Shown in pieces: positions 1 to 8,169 of a stretch of 64,000 bases of DNA (positions within the stretch are counted from its first letter, which is position 1; each line of letters opens with the position of its first letter). A model generated the notes under the pieces. That model ran no database searches and was not told the DNA's origin. It saw only the letters and a program-made list of their open reading frames with translations. The position numbers were made by a program, and so were the translations under genes. The DNA is taken from contig NZ_KK211228.1 of NCBI RefSeq assembly GCF_000621205.1, forward strand, positions 80,246 to 144,245. The letters run 5' to 3'. Source of the stretch: Halotalea alkalilenta DSM 17697. GTDB taxonomy: Bacteria > Pseudomonadota > Gammaproteobacteria > Pseudomonadales > Halomonadaceae.

Positions 1-1
1 C

Positions 2-170
2 GATCCCTCGACTGGCGCCCCCATTGCCGAGTGGATGCGCGACCTTGGCGCGGACGGCGCCGCTAGGGACGATCGGGTTGGGAGTTGGCGCAAACCGTTC
101 GTGGTGAGCCGGGCCTCCGCCGACTTGGGCCAATCTTGCTTTGAGGGGAGTCCTCAAAGCCTGAAGTAGC
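2..170 (+). other. Open frame running in from the window edge, possible 3' end of a gene
   Basis: A frame is open from base 2 to a TAG at 168-170 (55 codons), with no start inside the window. It could be the C-terminus of a gene that begins before the window. The translated piece is polar and shows no motif I recognise. It overlaps the end of the LysR gene on the other strand by about 17 bases, so it may be a chance frame in GC-rich DNA. Confidence 0.2.
138..160. terminator. Hairpin at the end of the LysR gene
   Basis: A perfect 9-bp inverted repeat (gctttgagg / cctcaaagc) with a 5-base loop overlaps the LysR stop codon. No T-run follows on either strand, so termination strength is uncertain. 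It could serve both the LysR gene and a gene entering from the left. Confidence 0.4.
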
Positions 171-1011
171 GCGCGATCGTCTCTTCGAGCGCGCTGAGCG
201 CGGGGCTTGTCTGTTCGGGGGCGCGTTCGAGGATCACCCTGAACGTAGGCATCGATGGCAGCCGGTCGAACTCGACCATTCGAGGGGTCAGGCGAGTGCG
301 GTCGAGCAGCGTGATGGCGAGGCCGGCTTCGACGCAGGCTTCTATCGCTTGGCACGAAGGGCTGGTCAGGACTTCACGCCATTCGATCTTTGCTTGCTGC
401 AGCGTGGCCAGCATCGCCTCCCGGTAGGGGCATTGGTCGGCATGCAGCGCCAGTGGCAAGGGCTCGCATACGGTATCGCCCAGCGCTGCGCCGACCGCCC
501 AGATCGGGGTGGTGTGGGTCAGGCAGCGCGGCGCGGGCGATGTCGTCCGCGCGTGCGCGGCTTCGACGCTCACCGCCATGTCGAGCCTGCCGCTGCGCAG
601 CTGCCGCCGCAGCGTGAGGCTGGGGGCGGTGACGATCTCCAGGCGGACGCGCGGATGAGTGGCATTGAAGTGCGGGATGACTTCGCGCAGCAGGTGAACG
701 GCGTATTCGTCCGGCACGCCGAGGCGGATCAGCCCCTCCAGCGGCGGGGCCAGCAGTTCGTCGACCAGGCGGTCGTGACCATCGAGCAAGGCGGCGCTGC
801 GCGCCAGTAGCGTTTCTCCCAGCGGGGTCAGCGAGACCGACTGGTTGTCGCGCGCAAGCAGACGCCCGCCGCACAGGCTCTCGAGCCGGTGGATGTGGGC
901 GCTGATCGCCGCCGGGCTCTTGTGCAGCTGCTCGGCGGCGGCGCGAAAGCGGCCGAGTCTGACCACGGTGTGGAAGCTGCGCAGCAGCTCGATGTCGAGG
1001 ATCGTGGGCAT
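154..1011 (-). CDS. LysR-family transcriptional regulator
   Basis: Cytoplasmic DNA-binding regulator of 285 residues, a normal LysR length. An N-terminal winged helix-turn-helix (about residues 5-65, with the segment AAAEQLHKSPAAISAHI as recognition region) is followed by a periplasmic-binding-protein-like effector domain (about 90-285). It is divergent from the EamA transporter at 1109, with roughly 100 bases between the two starts. That is the usual arrangement when a LysR protein controls the neighbouring exporter, so the transporter is the likely target (inference). The effector is not predictable from sequence. Confidence 0.9.
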   Translation of the reverse strand: MPTILDIELLRSFHTVVRLGRFRAAAEQLHKSPAAISAHIHRLESLCGGRLLARDNQSVSLTPLGETLLARSAALLDGHDRLVDELLAPPLEGLIRLGVPDEYAVHLLREVIPHFNATHPRVRLEIVTAPSLTLRRQLRSGRLDMAVSVEAAHARTTSPAPRCLTHTTPIWAVGAALGDTVCEPLPLALHADQCPYREAMLATLQQAKIEWREVLTSPSCQAIEACVEAGLAITLLDRTRLTPRMVEFDRLPSMPTFRVILERAPEQTSPALSALEETIARYFRL

Positions 1012-1108
1012 GGTCTTGGTTTTCTGAACTACTCGTATTGGTAATTTTGATTTATTGAGCGCCTACCCTTGGCTACCGTCAAGTTCCCCTGATCGACGGA
1101 GCCTTGCC

Positions 1109-2035
1109 ATGGAATGCTCGACCAGCCGTTCTCCTGCGCGACCCGTTCGCACCTTTCTCACCCGTCGAGCGTTGCCGCTGGTGCTGCTGGAAGCGCTGCT
1201 GGCGATCGCCTGGAGCTCGGGCTTCGTCGGCATCCGCTACTCGGTCGACCAGGCATCGGTGCTGGTGGTGGTGTTCTGGCGCTGTCTGCTGGTCGGCCTG
1301 CTGCTGCTGCCCTGGTCGATCGCAGAGCTGCGTCGTGCTGGGGTGAGGACCCTGGTCCGCCATGCGGGGATCGGCCTGCTGGCGATGGCTGGCTATCTCG
1401 CCGGCGTCGCCAAGGGCATCGAGCATGGCGTGCCCGCTGGGCTGGCCGCGCTGATCGCCGATCTGCTACCGCTTGGCGTCGCGCTTCTCTCGCTGCTGCT
1501 GCTTCAGCGGGGCCAGCCGCTGCTCGGTTGGCTGGGCCTCGCCCTCGGCCTGGGTGGCATGATGATCGTCACCCAGGGGGCGCTGGCGCTGGGCGGGGCT
1601 CCGCTATGGGCCTATGCGCTGCCCTTCGCCGGAATGCTCTCCTTCGCCCTGGCCACGCTCTGGCAGCAGCGCAGCGTTTCGACCGCCCCGCTTGGTCTGT
1701 GCGCCAATCTTTGCCTGCAGTGCCTGGTCTGCGTCCCGGTGTTCGGACTTTGGGCCGCGAGCGAGACCACGCTGGTGCCGCCGCTTCGGGCCGGCTTCAT
1801 GATCAGCCTGGCCTGGACCGCGGTGCTCTCGACCCTTGGGGGCTATGGCCTCTATTGGCTCTGCCTGAGCCGCTCCAACCCGATTCGTACCGCAAGCGTG
1901 CTCTATCTCAGTCCGCCGATCACGATGCTCTGGGCTTGGGTGATGTTCGGCGAACCGCTGGCGTGGTCGATGGCGGTGGGGATGGTGGTCACCCTGGTGG
2001 GCGTATGGCTGGTGGCGCGAGCGGGCGCGCGCTGA
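1109..2035 (+). CDS. EamA/DMT-family transporter
   Basis: Inner-membrane drug/metabolite transporter of 308 residues. It shows about ten hydrophobic segments arranged as two EamA repeats, the first starting near LLEALLAIAWSSGF and the second near the middle of the protein. Families of this type export amino acids or other small metabolites; the substrate here is unknown. The ATG at 1109 is preferred over an upstream in-frame ATG at 1055 because a cggag ribosome site lies just ahead of it and the first transmembrane helix follows after about 20 residues. It is probably controlled by the divergent LysR gene. Confidence 0.85.
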   Translation: MECSTSRSPARPVRTFLTRRALPLVLLEALLAIAWSSGFVGIRYSVDQASVLVVVFWRCLLVGLLLLPWSIAELRRAGVRTLVRHAGIGLLAMAGYLAGVAKGIEHGVPAGLAALIADLLPLGVALLSLLLLQRGQPLLGWLGLALGLGGMMIVTQGALALGGAPLWAYALPFAGMLSFALATLWQQRSVSTAPLGLCANLCLQCLVCVPVFGLWAASETTLVPPLRAGFMISLAWTAVLSTLGGYGLYWLCLSRSNPIRTASVLYLSPPITMLWAWVMFGEPLAWSMAVGMVVTLVGVWLVARAGAR

Positions 2036-2066
2036 GCGGCCCGCGGCAGGATGGCGCGCATCGGTT

Positions 2067-3284
2067 TCAGGTTCGTCTTGGATGCTCGGGACGAAAGCCC
2101 AGGCCGATCAGCCGCCCGGCGAGATGGGCGAGCAGCGGCAGCCGGACGATGGCGAGGATGAAGCCGGGCTGGCCCTTGCGCCGGCGGGAATCTTCGTCGC
2201 TGCGGGGCTTGCGCTTCATCATCAGTTGGAGCTTCTGGGTCGCGCGGGTAGGGAAGCGGCGACGGCGCTCGACCGCGGCAAGGTCGCCGGGGGCGAGGTG
2301 GCCTTCGCGCAGCGGTTCGGCGAGGCGGTTGGCCGCGGCCACCGCGTCCTGGATCGCCAGGTTCACGCCGACCCCGCCGATCGGCGACATCGCATGCGCG
2401 GCGTCGCCGATGCATAAAAGGCCCGGCCGCCACCAGCGCTTGAGCCGGTCGACCCTGACGCTGAGCAGGTGAACGTCTTCCCAGCCGCGCAGCTCTTCGA
2501 TCCGCGAGGCGGGCAGCGGCAGCGTCTGGGCGAGCTGGACGCGGAAGGCCTCGAGTCCCGCCGCCCTGAGCGATTCGAAGCTGCCCTTGCGCACCACGTA
2601 GCCGCACTGCCAGAACTCCCCGCGGTCGATCATCACCACTCCCTGGCGAGGGCCGGCATGGCCCATGACCTGGGGCGGGTCCTCCGGCTGGTGGCTGAAC
2701 CTCATCCACAGCACGTCGCTCGGTGAGCCGAAGCGCTCCACCTCGAGCGCCGCCAGCTGGCGTACCCGGGAGTGGCGTCCGTCGGCGCCGACCACTAGCT
2801 GCGCCTCGATCTCGAGCTGCCCCTTCGGCGTTCGCGCGACCAGCCCGCGGACCTCGCCGTCGCGCTCGATCAATCCTTCCACCTCGGTATCCATCAACAG
2901 CCTGAAGTTCGGATAGCCGCTCGCTTGCCGATGGATGAAGTCGAGAAACTCCCACTGCGGCATGAAGGCGATGAAGCGGCAGACGGTCGGCAGCCGGGTG
3001 AAATCGGCGATGCTCACCTGGCGTGCGCCGATCTGTGCATGCAGCCGCTCTGCGCGGGTATGGGGCAGGGCGAGCAGGCCCTCGAGCAGGCCGAGCTCGT
3101 GGAGCACCTCAAGCGTCGAGGGATGCACGGTGTCGCCGCGAAAGTCTCGCAGGAAGTCGGAATGCTTTTCGACCACGGTGACCGCTACGCCCGCGCGTGC
3201 CAGCAGCAGGCCGAGCATCAGCCCAGCCGGGCCCGCGCCAGCGATCACGCAGTCGGTCGATTGGTGCGGCGCTGGGTCGTTCAT
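2067..3284 (-). CDS. FAD-dependent aromatic-ring-hydroxylase-type monooxygenase
   Basis: Flavoprotein monooxygenase of 405 residues in the UbiH/PobA-like group A family. The Rossmann FAD motif GAGPAG lies near residue 16, followed by an acidic strand end (VVEK). A DG motif (VGADGRHSRVR) occurs in the middle, and the second FAD motif GDAAHAMSPIGGVGVNLAIQ near residue 290. It would use NAD(P)H and O2 to hydroxylate an organic substrate. The family members are too similar in these motifs to choose between ubiquinone synthesis and aromatic or antibiotic modification. It stands divergent from the MFS transporter at 3519. Confidence 0.8.
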   Translation of the reverse strand: MNDPAPHQSTDCVIAGAGPAGLMLGLLLARAGVAVTVVEKHSDFLRDFRGDTVHPSTLEVLHELGLLEGLLALPHTRAERLHAQIGARQVSIADFTRLPTVCRFIAFMPQWEFLDFIHRQASGYPNFRLLMDTEVEGLIERDGEVRGLVARTPKGQLEIEAQLVVGADGRHSRVRQLAALEVERFGSPSDVLWMRFSHQPEDPPQVMGHAGPRQGVVMIDRGEFWQCGYVVRKGSFESLRAAGLEAFRVQLAQTLPLPASRIEELRGWEDVHLLSVRVDRLKRWWRPGLLCIGDAAHAMSPIGGVGVNLAIQDAVAAANRLAEPLREGHLAPGDLAAVERRRRFPTRATQKLQLMMKRKPRSDEDSRRRKGQPGFILAIVRLPLLAHLAGRLIGLGFRPEHPRRT

Positions 3285-3518
3285 CGTGTGCTTCCTTGGC
3301 GGTCGGCGTGCTGGTGGCCCATGCTACTGCGCCTGCGTTCTCCTCTCCAGCGAAGGGGGAAGGCATGGCGGATATCTCGATGGCACAGGATTGCTCGTCA
3401 GTGTACCGCTTGAGGTAGCCGGATATGCCCAGCGGCGCGAAGGCGGCTCGGCTACGCTGTAGGACGCCGACCTGCCGGATGCGATGCGAGCATCGGGGAC
3501 TTTCCAAGGAGCTATCGA

Positions 3519-4670
3519 ATGGCGGCAACCGACGCGCTGGAACGCCCCGTGCCAGGTAGGGCAGAGCAGCAGTCGACTCGGGTTGCGTTTTTCATCACGG
3601 GTCTCGCGACTGCCGCTTGGGCACCGCTGGTGCCGTTCGCCAAGCTGCGCGCCGGGCTGGATGAGGGCATGCTGGGGCTGCTGCTGCTCTGCCTGGGGTT
3701 GGGCTCGATCATCGCCATGCCGCTGGCCGGAGCACTGGCGACCCGCTTCGGCTGCCGCCGGATGCTGGTCTTTGCGACGCTCATCGTCTGCGCGAGCCTG
3801 CCGTGGCTCGCGGTGCTTTCGAGCCTGCCCTGGCTGATGCTTACGCTGTTCGTCTTTGGCGCCGGAGTCGGCTCGCTCGACTGCGTGATCAACGTCCAGG
3901 CGGTGATCGTCGAGCGCGCGAGCGCAAGGACGTTGATGTCCGGTTTCCACGGTCTGTTCAGCCTCGGTGGCATCGCCGGTGCCGGCGGCGTGAGCCTGAT
4001 GCTGAGCCTCGGCATGTCGCCCTGGGGAACGACGCTGGTGATCGGGGCGATCAGCCTCTTGGCGATCTATTGCGCGGCTCCCCACCTGCTTCCCTATGGT
4101 GCGGCCAGCGAAGGGCCTGCGTTCGCGATTCCCCGCGGCATCGTGCTGTTCATTGGCCTGCTCTGCTTCGTCGTCTTCCTCACCGAAGGCGCGATGCTCG
4201 ACTGGAGCGCGGTGTTCTTGAGCGCCGACAAAGGTATGTCGGCCGCCCACGCCGGCCTTGGCTATGCGGTATTCGCGCTCGCCATGACCATCGCACGACT
4301 GGGCGGCGATGTCGTGGTGGCGCGGCTCGGTCGTCGGCTGGTGGTCGCTTGCGGCGGGCTCTGCGCCTCTGCCGGGCTGGCGCTGATCACCCTGGCACCG
4401 GGCTGGGAGCTGGCCTTGTTCGCTCACCTGCTGGTCGGGTTCGGCTGCGCCAATATCGTGCCGGTGATGTACAGCCTGGTGGGCAAGCAGCGGGTGATGC
4501 CGGAGAGCGTCGCGATTCCCGCGATCACCACCGTCGGCTATGCCGGTATCCTGCTCGGCCCGGCCTTGATCGGCTTCGCGGCCCATACCGCCAGCCTCGC
4601 CGCTGCCTTTCTCGCCGTCGCCGTGGCGCTGCTCGGTGTCGCCACCAGCGCCCGGTTGCTCAAGGGGTGA
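3519..4670 (+). CDS. MFS transporter, YbjJ-like
   Basis: Inner-membrane major-facilitator carrier of 383 residues with about twelve hydrophobic segments. The pattern STRVAFFITGLATAAWAPLV near the N-terminus and GFHGLFSLGG in the middle resemble the E. coli YbjJ / fucose-permease-like branch of the superfamily. An AAGGAG site lies 7 bases before the ATG. The substrate is unknown. It is divergent from the FAD monooxygenase, with about 230 bases between them, so the two may share a regulatory region. Confidence 0.8.
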   Translation: MAATDALERPVPGRAEQQSTRVAFFITGLATAAWAPLVPFAKLRAGLDEGMLGLLLLCLGLGSIIAMPLAGALATRFGCRRMLVFATLIVCASLPWLAVLSSLPWLMLTLFVFGAGVGSLDCVINVQAVIVERASARTLMSGFHGLFSLGGIAGAGGVSLMLSLGMSPWGTTLVIGAISLLAIYCAAPHLLPYGAASEGPAFAIPRGIVLFIGLLCFVVFLTEGAMLDWSAVFLSADKGMSAAHAGLGYAVFALAMTIARLGGDVVVARLGRRLVVACGGLCASAGLALITLAPGWELALFAHLLVGFGCANIVPVMYSLVGKQRVMPESVAIPAITTVGYAGILLGPALIGFAAHTASLAAAFLAVAVALLGVATSARLLKG

Positions 4671-4708
4671 AGGCCCGCAGCGGCCATCTCGAGCGAGATC
4701 GATCGGAT

Positions 4709-4736
4709 AAAAAAAGCGCCCAAATCAGTGGGCGCT
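4709..4736 (-). terminator. Intrinsic terminator of the small gene at 4785-5039
   Basis: An 8-bp perfect stem (agcgccca / tgggcgct) with a 6-base loop. Read on the minus strand it is followed by a run of seven T. This is a classical rho-independent terminator and supports the reality of the short minus-strand gene just upstream. Confidence 0.8.
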
Positions 4737-4784
4737 GGAACGGATGATACTGAGTCGAATGCTCCATTCTTGGAGACCTCCGCG

Positions 4785-5039
4785 CTACTTCTCGACGGAC
4801 ATCCCGGTCATCAGCCGTTGGGATGGAGAATATGTGCGATCCCTGTCGTTCTCTGTATTTTGCTCGCCATCCTTGACGAATTCTCCGGATCGGGCTGAAT
4901 CATCGCTTCTCTCCCCACCATCGAACGAAGGTCCGCGTGGGGTCGGCACCGTGCGTAACGGCTGCTGGATTTGTTTCTGTGCATCGGCGAATAAAGAGAC
5001 CTGCTCGTTGCGCAGATGAGTCGAACCAGATGGACTCAT
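4785..5039 (-). CDS. Small hypothetical protein
   Basis: An 84-residue polar, probably disordered protein with no membrane segment or motif I recognise. The ATG at 5039 is chosen over the longer frame (to 5087) because GAGG stands 6 bases before it. The gene has its own good terminator at 4709-4736. Base composition is less GC-rich than the flanking core genes, and the gene marks the left side of the accessory region. Function unknown. Confidence 0.5.
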   Translation of the reverse strand: MSPSGSTHLRNEQVSLFADAQKQIQQPLRTVPTPRGPSFDGGERSDDSARSGEFVKDGEQNTENDRDRTYSPSQRLMTGMSVEK

Positions 5040-5200
5040 GATGAACCTCGAGAAATGGGCGGTCATATCACTGTTGGTGCGATACAAGGCAGAGCCTGAT
5101 ACAGGCTGGCTAGGTTCTTTGTCTTCTGCACGCTGTCAGGGTGCGCGCTTTTATCGAAGCGGCGCAATGCACTTGGGATAATGTTTACGAATGAATACAA

Positions 5201-5719
5201 TTAATTGATTTGAAAAGAGTTTATTTTTTTCATGCTGGTTTCGTCCAGCGCGCTGTAGGAGCGCTCGCCGTCTTTCTCCGTTTCATTGGGGATCGAGACT
5301 TTCGCCTTGGTCTTCTTTTTCTTCCTGACATGTTCGGAAAAGGTCTTTTTGATCATGGCGAGGGCCTGCATGAGAAGTGAATTCAGCTCGTTGAATCGAT
5401 TGAGCGCGGTTTTATAGCAATCGTTTCGGGCAAAAGAATGCGAGACGACCCATGCATTTCCTGGCTGTTCCAGTCGAATGAATCCTGGGTTGAATTCACC
5501 GGTTACGCTCTGGCACGCAAAATTATGTACACGGCGAAACGGCGGAAAAAGAGCTGACCATAGTGCGCCTCGCGGCTGGGGGAACGCAAGGCGGGAGGCA
5601 GGACGTAAATGGCGCGTTGGCCAGCGATCATCGACGCGACCTTTTGCCGCGTGGCTCAGGACACGCCAACTGGATAGCGTAGAAGTCGTGCAGGTCGACT
5701 CGTATGGATGGCCAAGAGA
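5201..5719 (-). pseudogene. Startless open frame, possible 5'-truncated gene
   Basis: The frame ending with TAA at 5201-5203 is open back to a stop at 5720-5722 (about 172 codons) but has no ATG, GTG or TTG before the ATG at 5371, which would give only 56 residues. The stretch just ahead of that ATG reads like protein (for example FIRLEQPGNAWVVSHSF and NRFNELNSLLMQAL) and joins a lysine-rich tail (VRKKKKTKAKV). This suggests a gene that lost its 5' end, or one using a non-canonical start. The family is not recognised. A plus-strand frame crosses the same DNA and looks less protein-like. Confidence 0.3.
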
Positions 5720-5864
5720 TCATCTCGTACGAGGCTTGTCGCGCGCGGCCACGGTTCGCACGCTGTATAGCTCGGCCTGCACCCTCATCACCGCGCCGCC
5801 AGGGGGCGGGAGCCTATCTTGCCAAACGTGGACCGCAATCGGGTTTCGAGACGGCGAGACGGGC

Positions 5865-6179
5865 TCACTCGCGCGCGAAGTAGCAGTTCGCCTGGATGCC
5901 GTCTCGATCGAGCGAGAAAGACAGCTGGCCCATCTGGGCGCTGGTGAGGATGGCGCCGTCGGAATAGGTGTTTTCCACCGATTTCATGTCACCGTAGTAG
6001 CGTACGTCCCGGCTCACGATCGTCGCCGTGGAACCATCCTCGTATTCGAGGCCTTTGGCCTCTGACACGACTACCTCCCCGTATCGGCCGCAATCCAGCG
6101 TCAGGCTGTTGGGAAGATCATCATCATTCATGCAGCCAGCAAGCAGCATGGCCGATAGTGCAATTGCCCCCATTCGCAT
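5865..6179 (-). CDS. Small lipoprotein, possibly MliC/PliC-like lysozyme inhibitor
   Basis: A 104-residue protein with a lipoprotein signal peptide; the lipobox LLAGC puts the lipidated cysteine near residue 16. The start at 6179 is chosen because GGGAGG lies 7 bases ahead of it. The mature part has two cysteines (LDCGRYG and QANCYF) framing a short beta-rich segment with a YSDGAIL motif. This layout recalls membrane-bound lysozyme inhibitors, but the match is loose and this is an inference. It would act anchored in the outer or inner membrane facing the periplasm. Confidence 0.6.
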   Translation of the reverse strand: MRMGAIALSAMLLAGCMNDDDLPNSLTLDCGRYGEVVVSEAKGLEYEDGSTATIVSRDVRYYGDMKSVENTYSDGAILTSAQMGQLSFSLDRDGIQANCYFARE

Positions 6180-6245
6180 GAACCAACCTCCCAACCAGCT
6201 AGATGCAAGTCGTGCCCGGATAGATCGGCTTTACCAGGAAGGCGT

Positions 6246-6281
6246 CGTTCAGCCAGGCCCGCAGGCATCGCGGGCTGAACG
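6246..6281. repeat. Inverted repeat (hairpin 1 of 3)
   Basis: A perfect 9-bp inverted repeat (cgttcagcc / ggctgaacg). A competing inner repeat (gcccgc / gcgggc) can form with it. It lies in a stretch without convincing genes (6180-6800), upstream of the lipoprotein gene. Confidence 0.5.
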
Positions 6282-6297
6282 TTCATCGGGCACAGGT

Positions 6298-6341
6298 GAG
6301 CCCTGCCGCCGAGAGCTAGGAGAGGGGCGACGGCAGGGCTC
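6298..6341. repeat. Inverted repeat (hairpin 2 of 3)
   Basis: A perfect 11-bp inverted repeat (gagccctgccg / cggcagggctc) around a 22-base centre. No T-run follows. With hairpins 1 and 3 it makes an unusually structured 250-base stretch. Confidence 0.5.
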
Positions 6342-6468
6342 GTCTGGCTGCCGAAAGTTTGAAGATGGCATAAGCCAGGGCCTAAGGCTACGGCAGTCCT
6401 GGGATCGCTCCCTTAGCATCTGCTTAGCGCGAGCGAAGCATCCGCTTGCCAGCGAAGTGCATGAAACG

Positions 6469-6501
6469 AGCCCCGCTGTCGGGTGACCCGGCAACGGGGC
6501 T
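6469..6501. repeat. Inverted repeat (hairpin 3 of 3)
   Basis: A 15-bp stem (agccccgctgtcggg / cccggcaacggggct, two non-Watson-Crick positions) closed by a 3-base loop. It could be a terminator or part of a structured RNA. From here to 6800 I see no supported gene, and the DNA becomes AT-rich towards 6840. Confidence 0.5.
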
Positions 6502-6804
6502 CTACTGGCGGCTGTGGGTCCAGCGTGAATGGATGCCAGCGCCGCCATTGTATCCCAGCCTAGCTTAGCGGCGGGTTAGCACCGCGATCTGGAAACCGCA
6601 GCCGAGCGCCAGCATCACTGGAAACTTCGCCGAGCGCCGAGAATGGCGTCATTCAATCAATGGGTTGTGTCTTTTCGAAGATGGCTTTCGAAAGAGGTGT
6701 TCGGGTTTTGAAGAGAGAGCCAAATTGGGCCGTGCACATTTCGGGCACACAACCGATAGGAGAAATTTTTCCCCATCGCTGGAAGCGAATAAAATCCAAC
6801 GAAT

Positions 6805-7044
6805 TCATTGGTTTAATGGTGCCCCCAGCAAGATCATAAAATATCTCATAAGTTTATGATTTTTATGTTCTTTTTTGATGTGTAGATGGGGCTGTATGCC
6901 TGCCTGTATTCCTGTCGATAAAAATGATTTCTTCACGTGAGGTGATCCCTTGAAGCCCGCACAGATTATAGGGCTGGTGCCGAGGTCTCGATTCTGGATT
7001 TTCACGCCGGCCGCTTGGTGAGGCCGACGGTGATTGTAGAATGG
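6805..7044 (-). pseudogene. Remnant of a DDE transposase C-terminus
   Basis: Directly outside the left end of the IS481 element, a minus-strand frame begins with FYNHRRPHQAAGVKIQNRDL. This resembles the C-terminal 'YNxxRPHxAL' signature of rve-type transposases, but it does not belong to the transposase of the adjacent element. After about 20 codons the similarity ends, and the frame runs on as AT-rich, unremarkable sequence to a stop at 6805. It is best read as a scar of another insertion sequence. Confidence 0.4.
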
Positions 7045-8051
7045 TCTAGGTATATGGTCCCGGGAAGTAGTGGTTAGGGTTGCGATGAAACTGAACTGGG
7101 TCACGTTGCCATTGATCGAGGATGAATCCAACCGGGGTCATGCCCTTCAATGCTCTCAAGGGACGAGCGCTATTGTAAGCCCAGAGATATTGCTTCAGAT
7201 GCGCTGATAGCGCGTTCAGGCTAGCGTAGTGGAAGACCTGTGTCGTGGCCTCCTTCAGCATCCGATTCATCCGCTCGACTTGGCCGTTGGTCCACGGATG
7301 ATAGGCCTGGATCCGCCGATGCTCGATGCGATGCCGGTGACAAATGAGATCGAAACGATGGGGTTTGTAGGTCTCGGTCCCCGGACGCTTGGCGAACTGC
7401 ACACCGTTGTCGGTCAGTACCGTGTGAACACGGTACGGTAGTTGGGCCAGCGTTTCCTCGAGAAAGGCAGCGGCCTCGTTTCTGCCCGCTTGGTGGTTCA
7501 GATTGGCATGCACGAACTTCGAAGTACGATCGACGGCGACGAACAAATACGCCTTCCCCTCGCCAGTGCGGATCTCACTGAAATCGATGTGCAGATAACC
7601 GATCCGATAGGATTTGAAGCGTTTGGGGGTGGGCTGTTCATGGCTGTCTTTCGGCAGCCGGCTGATCCCATGACGCTGGTAGAGTCGATGGAGACTCGCC
7701 CGGGTCAGGTGCGGGATGAATCGCTGCAAGGCGACCAGACAATCATCGAGCGGGAGCAAGGTCCGTCGACGAAACTCGAGCGCCGCGCTTTCCTCCAGCG
7801 GCGTCAAGGAGGTTGAACGAGGCCGTTTGGTCCCATGGCCACGTCCTCGACCGAGTCCCGTGCAAGCCATTTACGAATGGTCTTGGGATTGAGGCCATAG
7901 CGGCGGCTCAATGCCGCGACCGAAGCCTTCGATCGCTGTATTTCTTTTCGGGTGGCGTGCGTGGTCGTGGCGCGTGGGTGAAGAATCTGAGCCATGGGTC
8001 CTCCGCAGATATAGGTCGACACCACAATCCCCTACACCCTGAGACCATACA
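7035..8051 (-). mobile_element. IS481-family insertion sequence (about 1.0 kb)
   Basis: The element is about 1017 bp and encodes an IS481-type transposase on the minus strand. The ends are imperfect inverted repeats: tgtagaatggtctagg at the left against tgtatggtctcaggg read inwards from the right. Boundaries are set by this match and could be off by a few bases. No clear target-site duplication is visible. It lies 118 bases beyond the stop of the SIR2-PIN gene. Confidence 0.7.
7046..7995 (-). pseudogene. IS481-family transposase, frameshifted
   Basis: The N-terminal part starts at MAQILHPRATTTHATR (ATG at 7995) and contains a helix-turn-helix (VAALSRRYGLNPKTIRKW). It continues to SVEDVAMGPN and then runs out of frame to a stop at 7804. 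The remaining protein resumes in the next frame (TKRPRSTSLTPLEE) and ends at 7046, with the integrase core and DDE residues in YLHIDFSEI, VLTDNGVQF and NGQVERMNR. IS481 transposases are normally one continuous frame, so a single-base deletion near 7824-7834 most likely inactivated it. Programmed slippage is possible but no strong slippery heptamer is seen. Confidence 0.75.
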
Positions 8052-8169
8052 CCTAGCCACCCTTAGCCCCATCAAGAGGTAGATCTCTCAAGTTTATAAA
8101 ACCTTTAACAGACTTCCTGGCGTTCATTCATGAATGCTTTATCAGATATTTTTAGATCAATTAGACGCT

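Noticed and set aside
1114-2472. A 452-codon frame crossing the EamA gene into the monooxygenase
   Set aside because: It overlaps two clear genes on both strands and its translation is repetitive and low-complexity.
5478-6065. A 195-codon plus-strand frame
   Set aside because: It covers the lipoprotein gene and the startless minus-strand frame, and has no recognisable features or ribosome site.
6241-6560. tmRNA, RNase P RNA or 6S RNA in the hairpin stretch
   Set aside because: Neither strand shows the conserved cores of these RNAs.
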